Shown here one piece after another: positions 32,528 to 39,958 of a stretch of DNA of 64,000 nt. Where the stretch lies: NCBI RefSeq assembly GCF_000876655.1, contig NZ_JYCN01000028.1:62001-126000 (forward strand), in the 5' to 3' direction. Under the pieces are notes generated by a model. That model was not told where the DNA came from and ran no database searches. It saw only the letters and a list, made by a program, of their open reading frames with translations. How positions within the stretch are numbered: position 1 is the first letter of the stretch; each line of letters begins with the position of its first letter. This DNA is from Arthrobacter sp. SPG23 (GTDB lineage Bacteria > Actinomycetota > Actinomycetes > Actinomycetales > Micrococcaceae). The position numbers and the translations under genes are program-made.

Positions 32528-32576
32528 TTGACTGTACCTTGTGAGCTTGGTTACATGTTCCATGACATCGTTGTCA
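32528..32576 (+). promoter_or_regulatory. promoter and LacI-type operator of frcB
   Basis: TTGACT (32528-32533), a 17-bp spacer and TTACAT (32551-32556) form a likely promoter. TGACATCGTTGTCA (32563-32576) follows at the expected start point. The distance from the -35 to the operator (35 bp) is close to that before the GH32 gene (39 bp), so both promoters should respond to the same repressor. Confidence 0.75.
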
Positions 32577-32609
32577 GGCACAACTCGTGCCACGGAAACA
32601 GGAGATTCA

Positions 32610-33728
32610 ATGTTGAGTTCCACAGCCCCACGGACCGTCGCAACCCGTTTGTTCGCCCTCGGCGCCGTCCTGACGCTCGGCACGCTCAGCCTGACGGCGT
32701 GCGGCGGAAACACCTCCTCCACCGGCTCCACCGGCGGTTCGTCGTCGGACAAGATCGGCGTCTCGCTGATCGTCAAGACCACCTCCAATCCGTTCTTCGT
32801 CTCCATGCAGGACGGCGCCAAGAAGGCCGCCGAATCCGACGGCGTGGACCTCAAGCTGGCAGCCGGCAAGGCCGACGGCGATGAGGACACCCAGATCCAA
32901 GCCATCGAAAACGCCATCTCCAAGGGCGACAAGGGCATCCTGATCACCCCCAACGGCCCGTCCGTCGTCGACGCCCTCAAGAAGGCCAAGGACGCCGGCC
33001 TCTTCGTCATCGCCCTGGACACTCCCCCGGACCCGGCGGATGCTGCTGACATCACCTTCGCCACGGACAACTTCGCCGCCGGTGAACTGATCGGCAAATG
33101 GACCGCCGCGCAACTGGGCGGCAAGAAAGCAACCATCGCCTTGGTCGACCTCTTTGATGACAAGGTCGTCTCGGTCGACTACAACCGTGACCAGGGCTTT
33201 TTGACTGGCCTCGGGATCGATACCGCGGACAAGAAGAAGAACGGCGATGAAGCCAAGACCGGCAAGTACACCGGCGGCAAGGGCGGCGACTACGAGATCG
33301 TCGGCAGCCAGGCCTCGCAGGGCGCCGAGGATGGCGGACGCACGGCCATGGAGACACTGCTGTCCAAGAACCCGAACATCAACGTTGTCTACACGATCAA
33401 CGAGCCTGCCGCTGCGGGCGCCTTCGAGGCACTGAAGTCCGCCGGCAAGGAAAAGGACGTCCTCATCGTCTCCGTTGACGGCGGCTGCACGGGCGTCAAC
33501 AACGTCAAGTCCGGCGTCATCGGCGCCACGGCCCAGCAGTACCCGGTCAAGATGGCTGAGCTCGGCGTGAAGGCCATCGTTGACCTGGCCAAGACTGGCA
33601 AGAAGCCCGCCAACTCCGAGGGCCTGGACTTCTACAACACCGGCGTCGAACTCGTCACTGACAAGCCTGCCGACGGCATCAAGAGCATCACCACCACCGC
33701 GGCATCCGACATCTGCTGGGGAAAGTAG
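32610..33728 (+). CDS. frcB: fructose-type ABC transporter substrate-binding lipoprotein
   Basis: 372-aa sugar-binding lipoprotein with lipobox LTAC (C31) and a Ser/Thr/Gly spacer. The type I periplasmic-binding fold follows (KIGVSLIVKTTSNPFFVSMQDGAKKAAE, AIENAISKGDKGILITPNG, VVYTINEPAAAGAFEALK). It belongs to the CUT2 class that includes FrcB and RbsB. Fructose is inferred from the linked fructokinase and GH32 enzymes. ATG 32610 has AGGAG 5 nt upstream. The LacI operator at 32563-32576 lies just before the gene, and a 7-bp GC-rich hairpin follows it. Confidence 0.85.
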   Translation: MLSSTAPRTVATRLFALGAVLTLGTLSLTACGGNTSSTGSTGGSSSDKIGVSLIVKTTSNPFFVSMQDGAKKAAESDGVDLKLAAGKADGDEDTQIQAIENAISKGDKGILITPNGPSVVDALKKAKDAGLFVIALDTPPDPADAADITFATDNFAAGELIGKWTAAQLGGKKATIALVDLFDDKVVSVDYNRDQGFLTGLGIDTADKKKNGDEAKTGKYTGGKGGDYEIVGSQASQGAEDGGRTAMETLLSKNPNINVVYTINEPAAAGAFEALKSAGKEKDVLIVSVDGGCTGVNNVKSGVIGATAQQYPVKMAELGVKAIVDLAKTGKKPANSEGLDFYNTGVELVTDKPADGIKSITTTAASDICWGK

Positions 33729-33743
33729 CCAACCAGTTTCACT

Positions 33744-33784
33744 GAATGCGGGGAGGTCTGAGCCTGTTGGGCCGCCCCGCACTT
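33744..33784 (+). terminator. intra-operon hairpin after frcB
   Basis: TGCGGGG (33747-33753) pairs with CCCCGCA (33775-33781), with outer GAA/TTC pairing after a one-base bulge. Such structures commonly sit between binding-protein and permease genes and raise the relative amount of binding-protein mRNA. No T-run follows, so partial read-through is expected. Confidence 0.5.
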
Positions 33785-33842
33785 CATCTCCCGAGCTAGC
33801 TAGCTACGCAGCAGCACCCATCATCGAAGATCAGGACATATC

Positions 33843-34889
33843 GTGACCCAGCAACAGACCGCCGGCCCGCCCAGCGCCGGGCATGCCGACCTGGCGGAGG
33901 AATTCCTCGACCGACAGACGCCGCTTAGCCGGATACGCAATATCCTCCACCGTTACCCCGCCGTCAGCCCTGCGCTCGTCCTTCTCATCGCGGTGGTCGT
34001 CTTCGGCCTGCTCAATGACAGGTTCCTGCGGGTTGAAAACCTCTCCCTGATTACCCAGCAGGTTTCCGTCGTCGGCACCCTGGCCATCGCCCAGACCCTC
34101 ATTATCCTCACGGCAGGCATCGACCTTTCCGTCGGTGCTGTCATGATCCTCTCCTCGATGGTCGTGGCCCAACTGGCCGTCAACAACGGACTGCCCGCGC
34201 CCGTCGCGCTGCTCGCGGGCCTGGTCATCGGACTCGCCGCCGGAGCCTTGAACGGGTTCCTGGTCACCAGGTTCCGGCTCCCGCCGTTCATCGTCACCCT
34301 GGGCACACTGAACATCTTCATCGCGCTGACCCTTCTCTACTCCAACGGGGCCACCGTGCGCGGTTCGGCGATGCCGGACCTGCTGACTTGGACCGGAACC
34401 ACCTTCCCGGTGGGCCCGGTGCGGATCTCCACCGGCGTCGTCGTGATGCTGCTGCTCTACATCGCCATCGCGTTCATCCTCGGCAAAACCGCCTGGGGCC
34501 GGCACGTCTACGCCGTGGGCGACGACAAGGAAGCCGCCCGGCTGGCGGGTATCCCCGTAAACAAAGTCCTCATGAGCGTCTACCTCGCCGCCGGCGCCGT
34601 CCTGGCCATCGGCGCCTGGATCCAGATCGGCCGGACCAACGCCGCCAGCCCCAACGCCGGCGTGGACCTGAACCTCGACTCCATCACCGCCGTCGTCATC
34701 GGCGGAACCAGCCTCTTCGGCGGCCGCGGCTCCGTCTGGGGAACCCTCTTGGGCGCCTTGATCGTCGGCGTGTTCCGCAACGGCCTGTCGCTGGCCGGCC
34801 TGGATGTGCTCTACCAGACCCTCGCCGTGGGCGTCCTCATCATCCTCGCTGTGTCCATCGACCAGTGGATCCGAAAGGTGAAATCATGA
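33843..34889 (+). CDS. frcC: fructose-type ABC transporter permease (CUT2)
   Basis: 348-aa integral membrane protein of the RbsC/FrcC family. It has a cytoplasmic N-terminus of ~40 residues, then about ten hydrophobic segments including LAIAQTLIILTAGIDLSVGAV, which is diagnostic of CUT2 permeases, and FGGRGSVWGTLLGALIVGVF near the C-terminus. It forms a homodimeric pore for the sugar delivered by FrcB. GTG 33843 is the start (AGGA upstream). Its stop overlaps the ATPase start as ATGA, indicating translational coupling. Confidence 0.88.
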   Translation: MTQQQTAGPPSAGHADLAEEFLDRQTPLSRIRNILHRYPAVSPALVLLIAVVVFGLLNDRFLRVENLSLITQQVSVVGTLAIAQTLIILTAGIDLSVGAVMILSSMVVAQLAVNNGLPAPVALLAGLVIGLAAGALNGFLVTRFRLPPFIVTLGTLNIFIALTLLYSNGATVRGSAMPDLLTWTGTTFPVGPVRISTGVVVMLLLYIAIAFILGKTAWGRHVYAVGDDKEAARLAGIPVNKVLMSVYLAAGAVLAIGAWIQIGRTNAASPNAGVDLNLDSITAVVIGGTSLFGGRGSVWGTLLGALIVGVFRNGLSLAGLDVLYQTLAVGVLIILAVSIDQWIRKVKS

Positions 34890-35680
34890 CCGCCACCCAA
34901 TTCCAGCCTGCCAACACCGGGCTCCGCCAGCCCATCCTGCAGGCCAGGAACCTCGTCAAGACCTTCGGCCGCGTAGTAGGCCTGGACGGTGTCAGCCTCG
35001 ACCTGTACCCCGGCGAAGTCCTGGCCATCATCGGTGACAACGGCGCCGGCAAGTCCACGCTCATCAAATGCCTCACCGGCGCCGAGATTCCGGACTCGGG
35101 CGAACTCATGGTTTCCGGCAAGCAGGTGCACTTCAAACGCCCGCAGGACGCCCGCGTCCACGGCATTGAAACCGTATACCAGAACCTGGCAGTCTCGCCT
35201 GCCTTGGACGTGGCCTCCAACCTCTTCCTGGGCCGGGAGGAACGCCTGCCCGGCCCGCTCGGCAAGATCTTCCGCGTCCTCGACACCAAAGGCATGCGCC
35301 GCAAGGCCAAGGAAGAGCTGACCCGGCTGGGCATTTCGACATTGCAGGACGTGACAGTGCCGGTGGAAAACCTTTCCGGTGGCCAGCGCCAGGCCGTCGC
35401 CGTAGCCCGGGCTGCGGCGTTCGGCTCCAAGGTGGTGGTCCTGGACGAGCCGACGGCGGCGCTCGGCGTGCGCGAATCCAACCAGGTTCTGCAACTGGTC
35501 CGGGACCTGCGGGACCGCGGGCTCCCCGTGATCCTGATCAGCCACAACATGCCGCACGTGTTCGACGTCGCGGACCGCATCCACATCCAGCGGCTAGGCA
35601 AGTGCGCGGCCACCATCACACCTCAGTCACACAGCATGACCGACGCGGTGGCCATCATGACCGGCGCGGCCACGGCCTAA
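34886..35680 (+). CDS. frcA: fructose-type ABC transporter ATP-binding protein, single domain
   Basis: 264 aa with Walker A GDNGAGKST (residues 50-58), signature LSGGQRQ (163-169) and Walker B VVVLDEPTAALG. Most CUT2 importers use a fused double ATPase such as RbsA; a single ~260-residue ATPase is the FrcA arrangement and supports fructose as substrate. It would act as a dimer. Start ATG 34886 shares ATGA with the permease stop. A perfect 15-bp hairpin lies between this gene and the kinase gene. Confidence 0.88.
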   Translation: MTATQFQPANTGLRQPILQARNLVKTFGRVVGLDGVSLDLYPGEVLAIIGDNGAGKSTLIKCLTGAEIPDSGELMVSGKQVHFKRPQDARVHGIETVYQNLAVSPALDVASNLFLGREERLPGPLGKIFRVLDTKGMRRKAKEELTRLGISTLQDVTVPVENLSGGQRQAVAVARAAAFGSKVVVLDEPTAALGVRESNQVLQLVRDLRDRGLPVILISHNMPHVFDVADRIHIQRLGKCAATITPQSHSMTDAVAIMTGAATA

Positions 35681-35703
35681 ACACCCCCGCAGTATCCCCA
35701 ACT

Positions 35704-35737
35704 CCGTCCGCGGACCGGATCACCGGTCCGCGGACGG
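35704..35737 (+). terminator. perfect hairpin between frcA and the fructokinase gene
   Basis: CCGTCCGCGGACCGG (35704-35718) and CCGGTCCGCGGACGG (35723-35737) form a 15-bp stem around ATCA. It ends 18 bp before the kinase ATG and lacks a T-run, so it could be an attenuator, an mRNA-processing or stability element, or a terminator with the kinase under its own promoter. Confidence 0.65.
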
Positions 35738-35755
35738 CTTCACGAAAGAGACCAA

Positions 35756-36745
35756 ATGTTCAACTCCGGTTCGTACCCCTCCACTGCCGACAGTTTCGAC
35801 GTCATCGTCGTCGGCGAGGCGCTGATCGATGTCGTCAGCCGCCCCGACGGCAACGTGGAGCACCCCGGCGGCTCGCCGGCCAATGTCGCCTACGGGCTCG
35901 GTCGGCTGGGAGTCAGCGCCGGGCTGCTGACGGCAATCGGCGACGACGCCCGCGGGGCGGCGATCGAAGCCCATCTGTCCAGCGCGGGAGTGGTGCTCCT
36001 GCCGGGGGCCCGTTCCCTCGAACGCACTGCCTCGGCAACGGCCACGATTGCCGCGGACGGTTCGGCCAGCTACGTCTTCGACATTGACTGGCGGCTGAAG
36101 CCACTGGCGCCGGCCTATTTCCCGAAGGTCCTTCACACCGGCTCGATCGCCACCTTCCTGGCACCCGGCGCCGCCGCCGTCCGGACCCTGCTGGAGCAGG
36201 CACACCGGGACTGCATGGTCACCTACGACCCCAACATCAGGCCGGCGCTGCTCGGCAGCCACAGTGAAGCGAAGTCCCTCTTCGAGGAACTCGTCCCCCT
36301 GACCGACGTCGTCAAGCTCAGCGACGAAGACGCCCACTGGCTGTACCCGGGGCAGGACCTGGAGCAGACGGCGGAGAGGATCCTGGCCCTGGGCGCCGGG
36401 CTGGCTGTCATCACGGCCGGAGCCGAGGGGTCACTGCTCCGCGCGGCCGAAGGCAGCCTTCATATTCCGTCCGTGACCACGTCCGTGGCGGACACCATCG
36501 GCGCCGGCGACTCCTACATGGCCGCACTGATCCTGGGGCTGCTGACCCGCGGCGCCGCCGGGCTGGCCCCTTCCGTGCTCGAGGCCATCGGTCGGACAGC
36601 ATCGGCGGCGGCCGCCATCACGGTCAGCCGTCCCGGCGCCAACCCACCCACCCTCGACGAACTTCGGGCGGCCCAGGACGCGGCGGCCCAGGACCGGTCC
36701 GATCATCACGGGGCCGATCAGGACGTGGCGGCCATCGGCGTGTAG
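35756..36745 (+). CDS. PfkB-family fructokinase
   Basis: 329-aa ribokinase-like sugar kinase expected to phosphorylate imported fructose. The N-terminal VVGEALIDVVSRPDG, the sugar-contacting HPGGSPANVAYGLGRLG and the catalytic GAGD (residues 249-252, in DTIGAGDSYMA) are those of bacterial fructokinases. Context (fructose importer, two fructanases) supports fructose over ribose. A weak AAAGAG site precedes the ATG. The last 28 bp overlap, tail to tail, the end of the membrane-anchored GH32 gene on the other strand, so read-through would make antisense RNA. Confidence 0.88.
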   Translation: MFNSGSYPSTADSFDVIVVGEALIDVVSRPDGNVEHPGGSPANVAYGLGRLGVSAGLLTAIGDDARGAAIEAHLSSAGVVLLPGARSLERTASATATIAADGSASYVFDIDWRLKPLAPAYFPKVLHTGSIATFLAPGAAAVRTLLEQAHRDCMVTYDPNIRPALLGSHSEAKSLFEELVPLTDVVKLSDEDAHWLYPGQDLEQTAERILALGAGLAVITAGAEGSLLRAAEGSLHIPSVTTSVADTIGAGDSYMAALILGLLTRGAAGLAPSVLEAIGRTASAAAAITVSRPGANPPTLDELRAAQDAAAQDRSDHHGADQDVAAIGV

Positions 36746-38712
36746 CTGAAGGACTTGAGCGTCAGCGTCCCGTCCTTGGCCAGCGCCTTCAGCCCCTTGG
36801 GTGCCCCGGCGGGGAAAACCAGTGACGATAAGGTCCGTTCGCCGCCGTTGACGAACACTTCCACGGAGCTGTAGTCCACGTAGACGGTCAGCTGGACGCG
36901 GCCTTCGCGGGGTGCGGAGGCCGCCCGCCGGAGCACGCCGTAGTCGGGCGCGAGTCCGACGGTTTCCCTGGCCGCGCCGTCCCGGGAGACGAAGGCGGTT
37001 TCCGATGCGAAGTCATAGCCCACCGTGGCGAAGACCCCGTTTTCGGCCAGCAGCTCCACCTTGGCCTCGGAGCCGTCGTCGCCCGCCGCGCGTTCGAGCG
37101 TCAGGTCGAGTCGGTACGCCCCGCCAGCCGAAGCGGGATGGCCCGTCGCGGGAAGCCCGGCTGCACCGTCCGGCGTCAGTTTGCGGTTCTCCACGGTGGC
37201 AGTCTCCCCTTCCAGCGACTTCAACGCAGGGGTGGGCGTGGAGACGAGCGTGGGCTTTCCGGAGACTGTCTTCAGCCGGATATCCCTCACCACGGTGTCG
37301 GCGCCGCCGTGCCAGTCTTCGGTAGGCAGTTTGCGTGCGTAGGCCCAGTTGTTCAGCCAGGCAATGGCGTGACGGGACCCCATGCGCTGGGCCTCGGTGA
37401 GCCGGGGGTCGTCCCAGGTCACTGCGGCATAGAAGTCGGAGCCGTCATCCAGCCACTGGTGCTTCTGGTCCGACGGCTCGAAGCGGGTCCCGTCCCACGT
37501 CCCGGTCCAGTACGCGACGCCGGTGGACTTTCCCTCCTCGGCCCCGTTGGCGCTGGCAGCAAGCACCCAGGTCCTCTTGGCGGGATCGCCGTCGACGTCG
37601 AGCTGGAAGAGTTCGGGGCATTCAAGGATCCCCAGGCCCTTGCGTTCAAAGCCTGACAGGTAGCGCCACTCCTTCAGGTTGGCCGAGGCGTACAGGCCGA
37701 TCTTTTCACCCTCCGCCAGGGCCATCACCCACTGGTTGTTCGCGTCATCACGGATGATCTTCGGGTCGCGCCAGTGCTGCTCCCCCGGGTTGTCCATCAC
37801 GGGGTTCCCGTCGTAAGGCTTGAACGAATAGCCCTTGTCAGTGGAATAGAACAGCGACTGCCTTTGGACGCCGTCGTCCTGCTGGGTCATGACGGCGATG
37901 ACGGCGCCTTTGCCGAACCCTGCTGAGTTCTCGTAATCCACCACGGCACTGCCGGTTTCAATGTCGCCCAGGCCGTTCTTGTACTTTTCAATGGCCACGC
38001 CCTCGTCTTTCCAGTGGACCAGGTCGGTGCTGGTGAGGTGGTACCACTCAGTGCCGTTCTGTTCCGGGTAGCCGGCGTTGTAGAGATAGTAGTAGTGCCA
38101 GAGACCGTCCAGCCAGAACGGTCGCTGGGGATCGTTCATCCAGTTTTCGCGCGGGGTGATGTGGTAGCTGGGCCGGTAGGCGGAGGCTCCCTCCGGCCGG
38201 GCGAACGCAGACTCCGCCGGCACGGGCAGTTCCGGCCCGGCACCCAGGTCGGCCAGCATGGCCTCCACCGCGACAGGTGTGACACAGTCCGGGCGGGGAA
38301 TGTCCGCGGCGCCTGCCCGCACCGCCTTTGCCCGTACACCGGAGTCCTGCCCGCTGGAACGGGTGAAGACGTCCTCCCCTACCCGGACGGCGGCCACCCA
38401 TCCGTCGGCGCATTCAATGGCACGCAGGTCCGAGACGCCGTCGGTCCGCAACGGACGCGCCAGGTTTTCGAGGCTGCGGTCTCCTCCTGCCAGCCAGAAC
38501 GAGCCATAGTGGCCGGAGTTTTCCTTGGCCTCGGCCTGGGCGTCAGCGACGTCGGCCAGTGCGTCATCCGCAGGCCCGGCCGCCTCAGGCTTCGACCCCG
38601 ACCCCACCACCATGGCCACCGCCACCAGCACGAGCGCCAAGGCAGCGGCCACCGCGGCCCACAGGGCCCGTGGCGTGAGTTTGCTGGGGAGAAACCTGAG
38701 CGACATGTCCAC
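36718..38712 (-). CDS. membrane-anchored glycoside hydrolase family 32 protein
   Basis: 664 aa. A single N-terminal helix at residues ~17-37, without a clear cleavage site, suggests an anchored exoenzyme. Residues ~40-180 form an extra region with two cysteines (C101, C143) and no known domain. The GH32 propeller follows, with nucleophile D194 in NWMNDPQRP (PNG in most relatives), R315-D316-P317 and acid/base E364 in LECPELF, and then a C-terminal beta-sandwich (VYVDYSSVEVFVNGG). It should hydrolyse beta-fructosides at the cell surface. No LacI operator was found upstream, so it may be controlled separately. It overlaps the kinase gene by 28 bp at the 3' end. Confidence 0.88.
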   Translation of the reverse strand: MDMSLRFLPSKLTPRALWAAVAAALALVLVAVAMVVGSGSKPEAAGPADDALADVADAQAEAKENSGHYGSFWLAGGDRSLENLARPLRTDGVSDLRAIECADGWVAAVRVGEDVFTRSSGQDSGVRAKAVRAGAADIPRPDCVTPVAVEAMLADLGAGPELPVPAESAFARPEGASAYRPSYHITPRENWMNDPQRPFWLDGLWHYYYLYNAGYPEQNGTEWYHLTSTDLVHWKDEGVAIEKYKNGLGDIETGSAVVDYENSAGFGKGAVIAVMTQQDDGVQRQSLFYSTDKGYSFKPYDGNPVMDNPGEQHWRDPKIIRDDANNQWVMALAEGEKIGLYASANLKEWRYLSGFERKGLGILECPELFQLDVDGDPAKRTWVLAASANGAEEGKSTGVAYWTGTWDGTRFEPSDQKHQWLDDGSDFYAAVTWDDPRLTEAQRMGSRHAIAWLNNWAYARKLPTEDWHGGADTVVRDIRLKTVSGKPTLVSTPTPALKSLEGETATVENRKLTPDGAAGLPATGHPASAGGAYRLDLTLERAAGDDGSEAKVELLAENGVFATVGYDFASETAFVSRDGAARETVGLAPDYGVLRRAASAPREGRVQLTVYVDYSSVEVFVNGGERTLSSLVFPAGAPKGLKALAKDGTLTLKSFSYTPMAATS

Positions 38713-38730
38713 CGATCATCGTGATGCAGA

Positions 38731-38764
38731 AACGCCGGCGCCGGTATAAGCCGGCGCCGGCGTT
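38731..38764 (-). terminator. perfect hairpin upstream of the anchored GH32 gene
   Basis: AACGCCGGCGCCGG (38731-38744) pairs with CCGGCGCCGGCGTT (38751-38764) around TATAAG. It lies after the DMP19-like gene on the same strand and 18 bp before the GH32 start, so it probably ends the former transcript or structures the leader of the latter. Confidence 0.7.
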
Positions 38765-38872
38765 TGTGCTGTTGGTCTGATTTCGCTCAATTTTACAGGT
38801 GGCGCACGGCCGCGTTGCCGCCGGGGGTCCTTCAGGTGTCCCCCCGCGACCCGTCCGGAGTTGTGCGGGACC

Positions 38873-39781
38873 CTAGGCGTCGGCCTCTTCGAACTCCACA
38901 GCGGCAACGATCTCCTTGGTTGCGGGGCTGATCATGTAGGCCTCCTCGTCCTCTTCCACCATGATGAAATCACCCCGGTCCGTGGTGAAGTGCCAGGCGA
39001 GGACGGTTTCGCCGTTGTGCTCGTAGTTGGGATCGCCCATGGTGATTTTCTGCAGCTCCTGGCCGGCGACGTCGCACAGTTCGCGGATGATCAGTTCGAA
39101 CTCCGGCGCGTTCTCCAGGGCCTCCTCCGCCGCCTCGGCCTGGCGTTCGGCGAGGTTGGGGATCTGCGCCACGCGCTCGGCGATATGCAGTTCCAACTGC
39201 TCATCGTCCAGGAGCAGCAGGCCGTCCTGGCCGCGGAGCCAGTTGGCATTGAGGGCCAGGATGTCCTCGGTCTCCAGCAGCGACTCGAAGGCGTCGTCGA
39301 GCTCTTCGAGTTCCCTGACCGCCTCCGGGGTGGCGGTCCCGCCGTCGGCGTCCCCCAGCGCGTCCCCCAGCGCGTCCCCCAGCGCGTCCCCCAGCGCGTC
39401 CCCTTCTGCGTCACCGTCTAAGTAAGCGTCGGCGTCGTCCTCGGAGAGCGCGTCGAAGGCCGCGACGGTGCGGTTGAACAGCGCCAGGTGCGCAACGGCA
39501 CCCATGCCTTCCAGTCCTTCGCGGACGTAGGCGTCGATCTCTTCGCGTTCCGGAACCGTGAAGACGTACTGGCCGAAGCCTCCGGCCAGCGCCTGGGTGA
39601 GGTAGAAGTCGACGTAGTAGCTGCGCAGGGCGTTCGGCGCGATTTCCGGGGCGTCGAGGAGCTCCGCGTACATGGCGTTGACCACGGTCACGTTGGAGTC
39701 GACAACGTCCTCGTTGGCTGCCTCGGTGCTGTCGATTGCCAGTACGACGGGGTGCTTGCTGGCGGTCTGACCGGTGCTCAT
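38873..39781 (-). CDS. DMP19/DUF4375-like protein with expanded GDAL repeat
   Basis: 302-aa acidic cytosolic protein. Residues ~50-115 (LRSYYVDFYLTQALAGGFGQYVF, then HLALFNRTVAAFD) resemble the DMP19 domain, which appears in proteins thought to bind nucleic acid mimics or other proteins. A stretch of repeated G-D-A-L units (residues ~127-142), encoded by a 12-bp tandem repeat, links it to a second half rich in Glu/Leu helices (ELDDAFESLLETEDILALN, LAERQAEAAEEALEN) and a beta-rich end (TVLAWHFTTDRGDFIMVEEDEE). Function unknown. Confidence 0.6.
   Translation of the reverse strand: MSTGQTASKHPVVLAIDSTEAANEDVVDSNVTVVNAMYAELLDAPEIAPNALRSYYVDFYLTQALAGGFGQYVFTVPEREEIDAYVREGLEGMGAVAHLALFNRTVAAFDALSEDDADAYLDGDAEGDALGDALGDALGDALGDADGGTATPEAVRELEELDDAFESLLETEDILALNANWLRGQDGLLLLDDEQLELHIAERVAQIPNLAERQAEAAEEALENAPEFELIIRELCDVAGQELQKITMGDPNYEHNGETVLAWHFTTDRGDFIMVEEDEEAYMISPATKEIVAAVEFEEADA
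39348..39403. repeat. 12-bp in-frame tandem repeat
   Basis: Four exact copies of GCGTCCCCCAGC (39348-39395) plus an 8-bp partial copy. On the coding strand each unit specifies L-G-D-A. Being a multiple of three, copy-number change would lengthen or shorten the linker without a frameshift. Confidence 0.9.
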
Positions 39782-39958
39782 GGGAAATCTTCACTGCTGA
39801 AAGCGGGTGGTGCTCAGGACCCTTTCACGCTATTCGCCGGACCGGTCCGCAGGTTGAGGCGGAGTTGAACGTTGGGCGAAGTTTCAGGGCCTCTTCCGGC
39901 TCGGTAAGATGGATCAGATAACCTGCAGATTTTTGACCCGCTGAAAGTAGCGCGCACC

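Noticed and set aside
33797..33812. GCTAGCTAGCTACG string before frcC
   Set aside because: Simple tetranucleotide repeat of three units with no context for a regulatory role.
34388..34885. In-frame extension upstream of the frcA ATPase inside the permease gene
   Set aside because: Arg/Pro-rich translation without similarity; the ATGA overlap at 34886 gives the natural start.
39348..39403. Tandem 12-bp units considered as a CRISPR-like array
   Set aside because: Units are directly adjacent without spacers and are in frame in a coding sequence.
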